Assembly (NCBI GenBank): GCA_028386065.3
Contig: JAKUCV010002879.1
Coordinates: forward strand, 185,889-249,888
Origin: Turnera subulata
Lineage: Eukaryota; Streptophyta; Magnoliopsida; Malpighiales; Passifloraceae
Direction: 5' to 3'
DNA length: 64,000 bases
This document shows positions 21,298 through 31,489 of this stretch, one piece after another; position 1 is the first letter of the stretch, and each line of letters starts with the position of its first letter. A program made the translations under genes and the position numbers. The notes under the pieces are model-generated. The model had not been told where the DNA came from and did no database searches. It was given only the letters and a program-made list of their open reading frames with translations.

Positions 21298-23074
21298 TGT
21301 GAACATCCCAAATTTGATCCACTAATATATTGTGTTAAGTTATGAATATATTATTTTTTATGGATAGGTGAGATGATTCGACCCTTAGATGAAATGTGTT
21401 TGTAATTTAATAGAGTATTAACATTTTATAATTTTGAATTTTTGATGCATTTAACTTGGAATTATTGAGATAATTTAATTTTGGGTTTAATGTATTTGAG
21501 GGTTTGGATTTACTAAAATGTGGGTATTTAAGTGTTTTAGGCCTATTATTTATTTTTGATCCATTTGAGATGATTTTAGGTATTTAAATGAATAAAAGCC
21601 TGGACCAAATAAATATGGACCCTCTAGCAATAAAGGCCCGACAAAAACAATGAGCTTAGAGGTCCTTTAGTCTGAATTTCGTCCAGAAATTCAGATTAAA
21701 TTACTTCCATATTGTGTTTTTGTGTTTATGGAATATAGAGTGGAGTGAGGAGGAGGAAAACCAAATTAGGAAGAAGGGTAAGGGTAGGCTACAAGTGAGC
21801 AATGTTTCTGGTGCTTAAAACAGGCAGAAAATATATTAGGAAGGGCGTGGGAATCAAGCAGGATTGGAATTATGAGGATCAAACTGGGAAGGAAAGAACT
21901 ATTTTGGAAACAGGTGCCAGCAGACATGGAGACATGACCGCCAACACCTAGCGGGCTTGGAAGGATGACCACCAACACTTGGCGGACATCGCGAGATGAC
22001 CGCCAGTGCTTGGCGGGCATCGCTCCCAATTTTGGTAGTTTTTCGATTATTTCCTGTTCTCTTGATTTCGGGTATCTACCGTTGGATCTAGGGATTCAAT
22101 CCTAACTCTTAGATCAACACCACATCCAGGCCCCTAGACACTACAAATAGGACCCCCATTCACCCTCAAAACTCACCAATTTTCTCCCTTCCCCCTCTAT
22201 ACACACATAAGCTAGGTGCTTGGAAAAATTCTCTAATGCCATGCTTAAGAACCTTTTCTAGGGTTGAATTTCTGGAGGATTTTCGTGAGGAAGAGTAGCA
22301 GTAGAGTAGCAACAAGAGGAGAGCAAGAGAAGGAGAAGGAGGAGGCAGATTGGAGCAAGTTTGTGGAGAAGAAGAGGAGGAACCCAAGTAGCATGCAGGC
22401 AGTCTCAGAAAAGTCTTCATATCTGGAGCTGTAGGTGTCGGATTGCTGCGGTCTTGGAGTCCCTAGAAAGCTAAGAAGTAGCTCTACAAGTTTGATGTTG
22501 GTTCCAGAGAACATTTTGGCCGCCTTCTACCTCGAATTACCTGGTGAATTTCTGTCAAAATTCTGCTTAAGAGTGGTAAGTAAGTAGGAGGAAGAGGAGG
22601 GCTTCAATAGGTAACTCATTCTTATTTTCTTGGTTGATTGCTGTTGTGAATTGATGATGCTGATGATGTGATTGTATGTGATGCATATAAGAACTACGTG
22701 AGCTTTGAACCCATTATCAGGTGGTACGTAGGCAGTTTCTAGTGGTGGAAATGCAAGCTCAATCTTCATTAATTTTCTGTTTTGTTTTCGTCATTTGTTT
22801 GTTTGTTTTGTGCATGGCATATGTTAATCTCTAACTGCACATGATCTTGCCCCAACATGGATGGGTGCCTCACACCTTCCCATCCATGACAAACCCACGG
22901 GTCCAGTTCTTTGGTTCGCTTACTGGTTGCCTTAAGGAGTCATCGGTTGCATAAGGAAGGTTTTCCCCTAATTTTGCCCTTTAATAAAATTCGGGTGGCG
23001 ACTCCAAAGATGTGGATGACGGTTAAGAAGAAGGTGGTGAGTAGGCCCAATTTATTTTGGGTCGGGTACTCACA
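21298..23074 (+). repeat. 3' LTR of Tat/Ogre-like element
   Basis: 1777 bp, TGTGAACATCCC to GGTACTCACA. The preceding GAGGGGCATT is the polypurine tract. It carries the conserved hairpin CATGGATGGGTGCC...CTTCCCATCCATG near its 3' end (about 22856-22889). That structure also occurs at 12342 and 12689. Confidence 0.9.
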
Positions 23075-23502
23075 TGTTTATTGTACACGTTCTTACCATA
23101 TTTGACTCTGAATCCCATTGATTTTGCCTGATTGATTTTTTCGCGAGAATCAAAGGCTACTAGACCAAGATACACTCCTTTCTTGATTACTACTCCTCCA
23201 AATTAATTGTAATTAAAATTAATTCACCTAAACCTATTCAAATCAACATTTTTTTTTACCATATTCTCACATTTTCTATAAAAAGGTAACTTCGATTATG
23301 TTTTTTTACGAAAATCAGAGCCTAGGTGGGCTGCAAAAAATGTGTTTCTGGTGGGCTACTTCCCTGTGGGCTTCCACTTTTTACTAATTAAACCTTTAAT
23401 ATATTTTAAGCCTAAAATTAAGTCATATAACTAATCTTAGGTTAAAACATATTATAAAGTCCAAATTAATAAAATGAGTATGGCCAAATTTGGGTGTTCA
23501 CA
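23075..23502 (-). mobile_element. Tat/Ogre-like LTR remnant, 5' part (minus strand)
   Basis: Ends on the plus strand in GGGTGTTCACA, which on the minus strand is the LTR start TGTGAACACCC shared with the solo LTR at 11019. It forms the 5' third of the LTR whose other parts are 9295-9584 and 8198-8581. Beyond 23502 the LINE-1 reading frame resumes. Confidence 0.75.
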
Positions 23503-24262
23503 ATAGTGTTGACTTCTCTTATTGTAGGACTAGCAAACAGTATGCTATCATCAGCGAAAAAAAGTGGGAAATGGCCGGGGCATTTCGGCTTTGTTGATAC
23601 ACCGTGGAGGTCTCCTCTCCTTTCTGCCTTTGTGATCAAATTGGATAGGCTCACTAGAAATAAAAATGGTGATAACGGGTCTCTTTACTGGAGACCTTTC
23701 ATGGGCAAAGTGAAATCAGTGGACGTGCCATTAACACGCACTACAAAAGAAGTAGTTGTCACACAATGCATAACAAGATCAACCCACTAAGGACGCAAAC
23801 CAAAACATAGCATTAATTGTTCCAAAAAGCTCCACTCTACTCTATCCACTTTATTATATGCTTTGCTTATATCTAATTTCAAGGCTAAGTGAACTCTACG
23901 ACCTGTTTTCTTTTTTAAAAGTTTCAAAAGCCACTGGCGCATTATCAGAGATAAGACGCCCAGGAACAAAAGCACTCTGTGTAGGACTAATAATGTGGGG
24001 AAGATAGAGTTTAAATCAGTTGGCTATGGTCTTGGTAACTAATCTAAAAACTACGTTGCATAAACTAATCGGTCTATATTGTTCTATGACTATGTGGGTT
24101 GTATCAATCTCTCTCGGTGACATCTTATGGTCAAGGATTTTCAGAACAAGGTCAAGAACATCAGAGCTAACAACATCCCAATAAGATTGAAAAGAAAAAG
24201 CAGGCATACCATCGGGTTTTGGAGCTTTGGTTGGGTGCATTTGACCTAGAGCCTCTTTTACC
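23503..24262 (-). pseudogene. LINE-1 block 1: reverse transcriptase fingers and palm
   Basis: Minus-strand pieces in order: VKEALGQMHPTKAPKPDGMP (24259-24200), then [20 protein letters not shown] (to 24016), then [20 protein letters not shown] (about 23880-23800), then FFADDSILFA (about 23560). These are RT motifs 1-5 of a plant L1-type LINE, FADD being the catalytic box. Frameshifts separate the pieces. The frame breaks inside EVNTIV exactly where the minus-oriented LTR begins and resumes at 8197 with LYELSTGKK. Only a few codons appear to be missing. Confidence 0.87.
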
Positions 24263-24923
24263 TTTTTTTTTATGCTAATCGATTTTATTGATAAGAAAAA
24301 ACAGAGGGTACAATGAAAACAAAAAGGTCAGCCAACAAGGAGCTGGCTAATCTAAATAGAACAGGGGATTGCATAATCAGAGTAGAGAATACAAATGGAA
24401 ATGAAAATAAGAAACTAAAGTCTTAAAGGCTTGCCCTTCCTATCTTTAACGAATGAGGCATTGGAGATCACCAGGGAGGAGGAATAGGGGAAGGAAGGGT
24501 GAATGCTTTTAATCCACTAGGTGGCTCTGACTAGTGTAAGATCAAAAACCTGGTCCCATTGAGGTTCTTTGCCATTGAAAATGAGAACGTTCCGCATGAG
24601 CCAAATTGACCAGATGACTGTAGAACCAACGATGAGCCAACAAGCTTTGTTGTAATTATTTTCCACAAGTGAGGGCCATTGACAAAACTGAAGAGAGCAG
24701 GAGGCTGGTGTGATCTAAGAAACTCCCCACCAGATACAAATCTTTTGCCATAAGGACTAGGAGAAATTACAATGGAGGAAAAGATGAGAAGAGGTTTCAG
24801 GGTGCAGTGAGCAAAAAGGGTAGATTGAGGCATCTTCCTGCAATACGCCTCTACAGAAGAGGATTTCTCTTGTGGGTATACCGTTCATAAAAAGCAGCCA
24901 TAAAAAGCACTCAATCTTTGGGG
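24263..24923 (-). pseudogene. LINE-2 3' end: zf-RVT domain, 3' UTR and poly(A)
   Basis: The plus strand starts with a 9-base T run (24263-24271), the poly(A) end of a minus-strand LINE, preceded by TATCAATAAAATCG. The coding part (24531-24923) encodes a zf-RVT domain: LPPKIECFLWLL, then GIPTREILF, then PFCSLHPETSSHLFLHC, in two overlapping frames. It continues block 26418-27608 after removal of the LTR at 24929-26412. LINE-2 has inserted into LINE-1, whose sequence ends at 24262. Confidence 0.85.
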
Positions 24924-24928
24924 GCAAG

Positions 24929-26412
24929 TGTTCGTGCAAAACCGGCTGCAAGTGCACAACGTTGCTGTAGTAAACAAGGTCGAATCACAGGGACTGCGAA
25001 ACAATACTGACCTCAGGCTCTTGATCAATAGACTATAAACAGTAAAAACAAATAACCAGTAGTGATTTGAGATTAACGATTTAAAATATAAAAGACAAAT
25101 AAAGTAAATAGCAAGAAATAAAAGCGAGTGAAATAATAAACAGAGTAGATCACGCAAACAGATCAGAGGAAAGAAGAGAGGGATGTCGATCAGGTAGAAA
25201 ACTCAATGGATGGAAACCTAGGTTGTCCGGGGTTCACTACAGCGCCGCTGTCTAACTACAACTCTGTATTCTGGTGCTCTAATTCGCCTATCTTGAAGGG
25301 CTACCTGACCTAAAGTGTTTTTAACTACTGTCACGTGTAGATACAAACCTACCCTAGTTCTGGAACAACTTGCTTTCGTTAGTGAAGCTCTTCCCTAGGG
25401 CGCAGTGCCGCTGTGCCAGGCGTTGTTATCCTTAACTAACCCTAAAGTCTCTTTCAACGATCGGTAGGGGTAGAGGTCTGATATAGAATGGTTTGAGTTC
25501 TTAGTTTCTCCGTTAGGTGTGTCACTAAGGCGTCTAAGGAGTGTTTGAGGGTGATCAGGCCGCAGACACTGTTAAGCTCTCTATATCAAATCATGACAAG
25601 AACAAATTAGAAGAAACCAGAAACCGAATCATAAATTAAACATCAAATCTGTAGCTACATTCCTTGAACCTAGATAGAACAATTAGTTCATGAAGAAGAA
25701 AATAAAGGAAGATAGAGAAGTCGACATCTCTATAAAATATAAATATAAAGTCGGCTTCAAACTCCACTTTCTCCTCTGCCAATTCGTGATTTTCCTCCTC
25801 CAAAAGCTCTCAATTTCGTCCAGCAAGTGATGCTTTTATATCTAGGATTTTATCCCTAAAAGATAGGAATTTATGCGTGTAGGAATTGGAATAAAACTCC
25901 TAGACTTTTGCTTCAAGGATTCCTCTTTAAATCTTCTTTCCTTGTTGGAAGTGCCTAGGTGCATCCCCTCTTAAATACTCCTGACTTGTAGGTGCAAACC
26001 CTAGTAAAAATAGGGTCTTGACGCCAGTGCCACTGCAGGGGCGCTGTCAGGCTTGTAATTTGTACTAGAACAGTTCTCTTCACAACGCCTTATTAGTTTT
26101 GGGCTATAATCGTCAAATCTCCTCCAAAGCAAAAGACTCTCTGGAAAGAAAGGTTTAAGAATAGAAATTTTGTCGACAGCGGCGCTGCTAGGCAAATGGT
26201 CCAGTTTCTTCAACAGCGGTGCTGCTAACCCAAAAATCGCCAAATATGCTCCAAAAAGCACCAAATTGCACCTGAAAGCATCCAAGGGTAAGGAAAGATA
26301 GTTTTGACTGAAAACTAAGTGATTTAATACCTAAATGCATGAATAATAGATGAATGCAAGCCCAAAAGATGATAGTGTGCGCTGTAAAAAGTATGTAATT
26401 TCATGCACATCA
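24929..26412. mobile_element. LTR insertion in LINE-2, probable solo LTR
   Basis: 1484 bp, TGTTCGTGCA to GCACATCA, with TSD GCAAG at 24924-24928 and 26413-26417. The LINE reading frame is cut between FFWLSI and HLPPKIECF and is continuous without it. No protein domain found. Several copies of an AGCGCCGCTG-like motif (25240, 25408, 26021, 26177, 26210) are scattered through it. Family and orientation are not clear to me. Confidence 0.82.
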
Positions 26413-26417
26413 GCAAG

Positions 26418-27608
26418 ATGGATAACCAGAAAAAGGAAATGTTATTGCTTGGGGAGGAGGCTTTGAGAATGAAGTTGTAGCCGGCTTTGACAGAAAATCC
26501 CATAAGAGGGTCAGGATTCCAGGAGAAGCAATCTGAGGTCGATGGGGATAGGTGGGTGTCATTTAATTCTGTAAGAATGAGCACGCAATCATCCCTTTCC
26601 CGAGAGTACAGTTAGCGACGCCAAGGCCAAGCATCAATGGCATTTGAGGTAAGAATAGCATGAGCTTCAGCAAGAGAGGCATTGGGGATCAGGGAGTTTT
26701 GAAAGAGACGAGGGAAACAAATTTGTAGTGAACCGAAGGAGCTCCAGGAATCTGTCCAGAAACTGATGAGGGTGCCATTACCAATCTTGATGCTGTTCTC
26801 GTTAGTAAGAGACACCGTGGTTTGGCTGTTAGAGCTGGAGGAGAGATAAATGTTTTTCCAGATTGGAGAGCATTTTGAAAGATTGAAGGGGGTGCAAGAG
26901 ATCTTGATGGGATTTCGCATTTATGCTTGATCAATTTGAGGCAGTCAGTGTCTGGAAAATTGAGATACTTCCAATACCACTTAAACAATAAGCTTTGGTT
27001 CTTTGCAAGGAGGGATTCAATGCCAAGCCCACCTAGCTCCTTGGGCTTAGCGATTTTTGACCATGCAACGAGACAGATTTTATTTCGATCAGAAGAGCCA
27101 TTCCAGAAGAATTCTCTTTGAAACCTCACAAGTTTTTTAGCCACAGAGATAGGAATTTTGAAAGTGATAAGTAATATAGAGGAAGAGAAGAGAGATCTGA
27201 CCGAATTAAAGTGACCCTTCCTGCAACAGATAAAAATTTAGATTTCCAGGCTTTGAGTTTCCTCCTGAATTTTTCGAAAATGGGATTCCAATTTGCAGCC
27301 TTTTGCATATTAGTACCAAGAGGGAGACCAAGGTAGTTAAAGGGAAGGAAGTCAGCCCTAGAGTGGAGCCTAAATACCAAGGAGTGCACCAAATCTGATT
27401 CAATATTTATGCCAACCAAAGCACTCTTGTAGAAGTTGATACTAGGACCGAAAAGGAGTTCAAAACATCTCAGCGCTCGTTTGAGATTAAGTAGAGAATC
27501 TACGTCGGCCTTGGAGAATATGAGGGTGTCGTCGGCATATTGCAATAGAGAAACAGAGACACCATTGAGATCCACTGGAGTGAATGGTCTTGTCAGTTTG
27601 TGGTTCAT
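26418..27608 (-). pseudogene. LINE-2 RT C-terminal half with YADD box
   Basis: Minus-strand frames 27126-27608, 26689-27144 and 26324-26920 encode, in order, VSLLQYADDTLIFSKAD (RT catalytic YADD), a NYLGLPLGTNMQ motif, WKSKFLSVAGRVTLIRS, then KICLVAWSKIAKPKELGGLG and GNGTLISFWTDSW. These are standard L1-type RT thumb and post-RT motifs. Two frameshifts occur. Upstream, the N-terminal FTPV is joined directly to the DLNGVSV before YADD, so about 250 residues of RT fingers and palm are deleted. Confidence 0.87.
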
Positions 27609-28870
27609 CTCCTTGGTGATTTATTTCTCGAGCAGTCCAGTAATTCGTGAGACTTCACTAAGGGATGAGGTAGAGAATAGTTCTTGATAGTATTCCATTG
27701 CCACTCTACTGATTCCTTCATGACTTGTGTGCAAGCGACCCATTGAATCCCGCAAACCCCGGATATAATCGTGCTTACATCATTTTGAGTCTTTCTAGTG
27801 GAAAAATCATGTGTTCTGGTCTCCTTCTTTAAGCCAATTCACTCTAGCTCTCTGCTACCACAATTTCTGCTCTATTGAGAACAGATTTTCTAACTCCCTA
27901 TCCAGTCGATTGCACACCCCACAATCTTGTATAACACTAACATGTCTCTAGGCTTGTTCCAGTTGCTTAGATACGGATTTGATGTTTTTGGTTAAGTTAC
28001 CAAAAGACTCACCAAAAGACTTATTGTTCCAAGAACTTAGGGCTAGGCCACAATTCATAATACAATCAACAAACGCTTTTGGTGAATTTTGGTGGTAGTC
28101 TAGGAAGTTTGGATAACCTTCTATAATTATCATGTGTCGTCCATATGGATTCAAACCTGAATAGCTTGGCCCATGAGGAATTCTGTCTTTGATCCCTGTA
28201 CAGACAAATTTTGATAGGATGGTGGTCTGATCAAAGGTGTTGGACCTCAAACTGAGGGAATAATGCTTTCCACTCTCCATTTGCCACAAAACGATTCAGT
28301 CTCTCGTGTATCTATATCACCCCCATCCCGCATTTTTCTCCAAGTGAAATGATGCCCTGTTTAGCCCAGATCCTCAAATTCAAAATCATTAAGAGCTTCA
28401 TGAAATGCATTCATCACTTGGATGTCCCTCGGTGCTCCCCTTCCTTCTCAAAATTGTACAAGTTCTCATTGAAATCACCAAATAAAATCCAGGGAGAGTA
28501 GCTTAAGACGCTAGAGTGTGAATCAAGTCCCAAGTCAAGTGCTTATTCTGTGTTTACAACCACCCGTATAAGCCCGAACAACACCAACTAACAGCAAATT
28601 CTGCACCTGATACTTCCATGTCAATATGATGAATCAAAAAGGACCCTAATGAGGCAATTACATGATCTCTCCACTACATTGATAGCCCCCCACTTCAGTG
28701 TCTTCCCATTCCCTCACAATCCACACTAAAACCTCCATAAAATCCTAACTATTCCTAATCCTATCTACTTCAAAAGCTTTTAAACGAGTTTGCATAAGAA
28801 AAATCATATCGGGATCTTCTTGGCAGATCAACCGCTTCAGAGCATGAACTGTTGCTTGGTTCCCAAGTCA
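27609..28870 (-). pseudogene. LINE-2 endonuclease domain and linker to RT
   Basis: Read from 28870 down: RIALNCC, then LKRLICQEDPDMIFLMQTRL (28830-28770). Next comes PWILFGDFNENLYNFEKEGG (about 28490-28430), then GHHFTWRKM. These are the N-terminal, GDFN and C-terminal motifs of an EEP (APE-like) endonuclease. The linker 27948-28289 has the usual ALSSWNNKSFGE motif. The block ends with EYYQELFSTSSL and the start of the RT. Several stops and frameshifts. Confidence 0.84.
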
Positions 28871-29700
28871 ACAACAGTTCAAGGCAATGCGATTCATGGG
28901 GATCGGTGCGGCTGCTCTGTAGCCTCCGCCATTACTTCAGTCAAGAATTTACGCCCCTTCTTGGGACCAACACACTACTCATTGTCCATCTCCTCCCTCT
29001 TTGAGCCCATATCTCGCTTGCAGCCAATCGAGCAGTTCTCAGTCCCTGAAGCTTCCACAGTGCTCCTAGCCAGTCTCTTCCACTTGCTTGGGCGATTAAA
29101 AGTTGTAGTGTTATCATTCTGGTTACGGTTTCTAGTTGGGGGAACGATTGGGTTGGTCGTTATAGATGCTGATCAGTTAAGGGGTGGGATATCAGGCAGG
29201 GGAGATATCGATTGAGGGAAAGGGGTACGGTCAGAGGCCGATGATTGGTTGATTATGGGGTCATCTGTCGAATTGTTCAGGGGTGGAGACATTTTAAGGG
29301 CCTGGGGATTGTTGTTGATACTAGATGCCGCTTTGGTTGGGTGAACAGTGGGTATGGGGGTTGTGGCTTTGTCTTGGGCCTCGGTTTCGTATGTCTTGGG
29401 TATCTTGGGTCATTAGGTTGGGCTGATTACTTGTAGGTGGGTTTGAAAAGGTACGAGAAAATTCTGGTAGGTTCGTGGAAGGGTATGGCATCTCCATTGG
29501 ATTTTGTAACTAGGAATCAAGTTTCCCGCTCTCCACATGATTTCTAGGTGGATTAGTATGACTGGAAGCACTGATCTCCCGCAATGCTGCTGGATCTAGA
29601 ATTGGGAATACAGAATTAGGCTTCTGCGATCCTTCATTTCCATCTCCCCTCATCTCCTCTATCTGTTCTGCCACCAATATCTTTTTGAGCACTGCCATCA
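28871..29700 (-). other. LINE-2 region between ORF1 and endonuclease, nothing recognised
   Basis: Expected to hold the variable C-terminus of ORF1 and the inter-ORF spacer. No motif stands out. Plus-strand frames here are unsupported. Confidence 0.4.
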
Positions 29701-30640
29701 ATGACTCTAGTCCACCAGATTTCCTTTCCTAAATTGCAGCAGCATGACCCTGGTAAGCCTCCTCTTCCTGCCTTGAGGAGATCTCCTGCTGGTTTGGTGT
29801 CATGGTAGTTTCCTGTGTTGCTTGCGATTCAATTGTCATTGGATTCTGAAAAAGACACTTGTGCACCGTCTCGTGCAGATTCTTCCTAGCTGCCATAGAA
29901 GTCACCAGTTTTTGCGTGGGAGAAGCACGCAAAAAATCACCATAAATCATTGTGGTACCCTCTTTTCCTTGGTTTGGGATCACAATCCTTCAAGGTGTGG
30001 CCCAATCACCCATAAGTGAAGCAAAATATTGGCAACTTATCATATTTTATTGGAATTGTGATTGGGAGCCTTTCAGATCAGCTTTCAACGGTAACATTAA
30101 ATCTAGTCGAATACGTATTTTTATAACCCTATACTTGGAGGAGAGTGTCATGAGGTCCACTGACATAAACTCGTCCACCTGCCTTACAAACAAGGAAATA
30201 AATTTCTCTGATCGGAGTCTGCGGGGGACATCATAAAAGTGCACTCAGATAGGCGTACGTGATGGGCTAATGATGATGGTTGTTCATCCCTAAAGATCTC
30301 TTGTAAAACCAAAATATGACAATCAAAGTGTCATGACTCCCCCTCCAAAACCCTCTCTGGTCATCATGAAACTGCAATAGGAATAAATTGTTGCCAATCT
30401 CAAATGCATCTACCCCCTGTTTAGGGTTCCAAACAGAGGAGATACTGCGTAGCAAGGCATTGGAGTTGAATTTCTTTCTGTCCATAGTTTTCCTACTAAA
30501 CATCTAAAGAACTACTCTTTCGACACATCAGGAACCTCATCCAAAATTAGGATCTCTTCCTCCACTCCTTCTGGCACCTCGGTTGGGTATGGTGGCACAA
30601 AAACTGTGTTCTCCAATACCTCTTCCCCTTATGAAGAACT
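29701..30640 (-). pseudogene. LINE-2 ORF1: DUF4283 domain and CCHC-like knuckle
   Basis: 30267-30503 encodes NALLRSISSVWNPKQGVDAF and GNNLFLLQFHDD, the core of the DUF4283 domain of plant L1 ORF1 proteins. Downstream, 30047-30244 gives a VDEFMSVDL and VIKIRIRLDLMLPLKADL stretch, followed at about 30010-29985 by FCFTYGxLGHTLKDC, a CCHC-type knuckle with its second Cys changed to Tyr. The protein binds LINE RNA in functional elements. This copy has frame breaks. The LINE 5' end lies near 30840 but has no sharp boundary. Confidence 0.8.
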
Positions 30641-30840
30641 CATACTGAATCACGAACAAACCTACAAGAGAAAACTCCAAATAGGAGGAGAGACTCGAAA
30701 CAAATGAGAAGATAAAAACCTGTAAATAGAACAAGACCAAAACTCTCCAAGAAAATTAGAAACTCTAGGTGGCTATAGGTACTATGGTTCTTGAGAGATA
30801 GAGAAAACCTAGGACCTTGTGACATGTAATGCATTTTCTG

Positions 30841-31222
30841 TAAATCTCAAAATCTAGGATTATCAGTGTGCATTTATCCTTATGTGCATCACACATATAA
30901 CATCATCAATAGAAGGAATATAACACCCACAATATAAAAATAGCTAAAGGGATAAGCCCAACAATGTTAGTGTGATAAACTCGTAATGGGCACCACTCAC
31001 ATACATAATAAGATCACTCCAAAGGGTGCCAACAACCTACTCGGTGTTGTCTATCTTCGTGAGTCACACTCATAATAAAGCACAACCTAAAGGGTACTGG
31101 CAATCTGCTCTACTTAGTGCAGCTTATCTTCGTGAATCTCATTCATAATAAAACACAACTGAGGAATACCCTCAAACCCCTCAATTCCACCGGTCAATAA
31201 TCCTAGTCTTCACTGCTAAACT
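30841..31222. repeat. Unassigned region with 2-copy tandem repeat
   Basis: Two imperfect copies of about 76 bp (roughly 31004-31080 and 31081-31160) share CATAATAAAGCACAACC-like starts and TTATCTTCGTGA ends. No coding region. Confidence 0.5.
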
Positions 31223-31489
31223 ATGATGTCCCGACTTAAAGACTATGACCTAAAGCAATACAAATCCTTACGAACATGCTTAGTTCTCACTTGTCGTATG
31301 CCTACATAATCTCGAAATCGCGTAATTGTACAATTACATCCCTACACAATCTAAAGTATTTCTTGTTTAAGTATAGTTTCGGTTATTTCATTATTCTTTT
31401 ATCTAGAGACATGTCAGAAATTTCACCTTATTCATACCATTGTTCTCACTGACATTTACTTTTCACCCTCATGGATCCCACATATGACA
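31223..31489 (-). mobile_element. Decayed Cassandra-like LTR lacking the 5S domain
   Basis: It parallels the Cassandra LTRs at both ends: ATGATGTCCCGACTT at the start, and ACTTTTCACCCTCATGGATCCC with ATGACA at the end. A middle TACATCCCTACACAATCT also matches. The 5S-like segment present in the other two copies is missing. A PBS-like CACTGCTAAAC precedes it. Strong divergence indicates an old insertion. Confidence 0.55.

Larger units (their letters stand above)
9585..23074 (+). mobile_element. Tat/Ogre-like Ty3/gypsy element, 13.5 kb with nested insertions
   Basis: 5' LTR 9585-12905 (contains a nested solo LTR) and 3' LTR 21298-23074. After removing the nested LTR and one copy of its target, both LTRs are 1777 bp. 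They begin TGTRAACATC and end GGGTACTCAYA. Flanks are GGTTT and TGTTT, an imperfect duplication. The PBS right after the 5' LTR reads TTGGCGACTCCGTG, matching the tRNA-Arg type used by Tat/Ogre elements. The 3' LTR follows ACGAGGGGCATT. Only gag-like coding remains, no RT or integrase was found, and the 3' half is made of tandem repeats. It is either a non-autonomous family or a copy that lost pol. Confidence 0.85.

Noticed and set aside
29245..29436. Plus-strand Gly-rich ORF
   Set aside because: It is antisense to the LINE-2 spacer and has no independent support.
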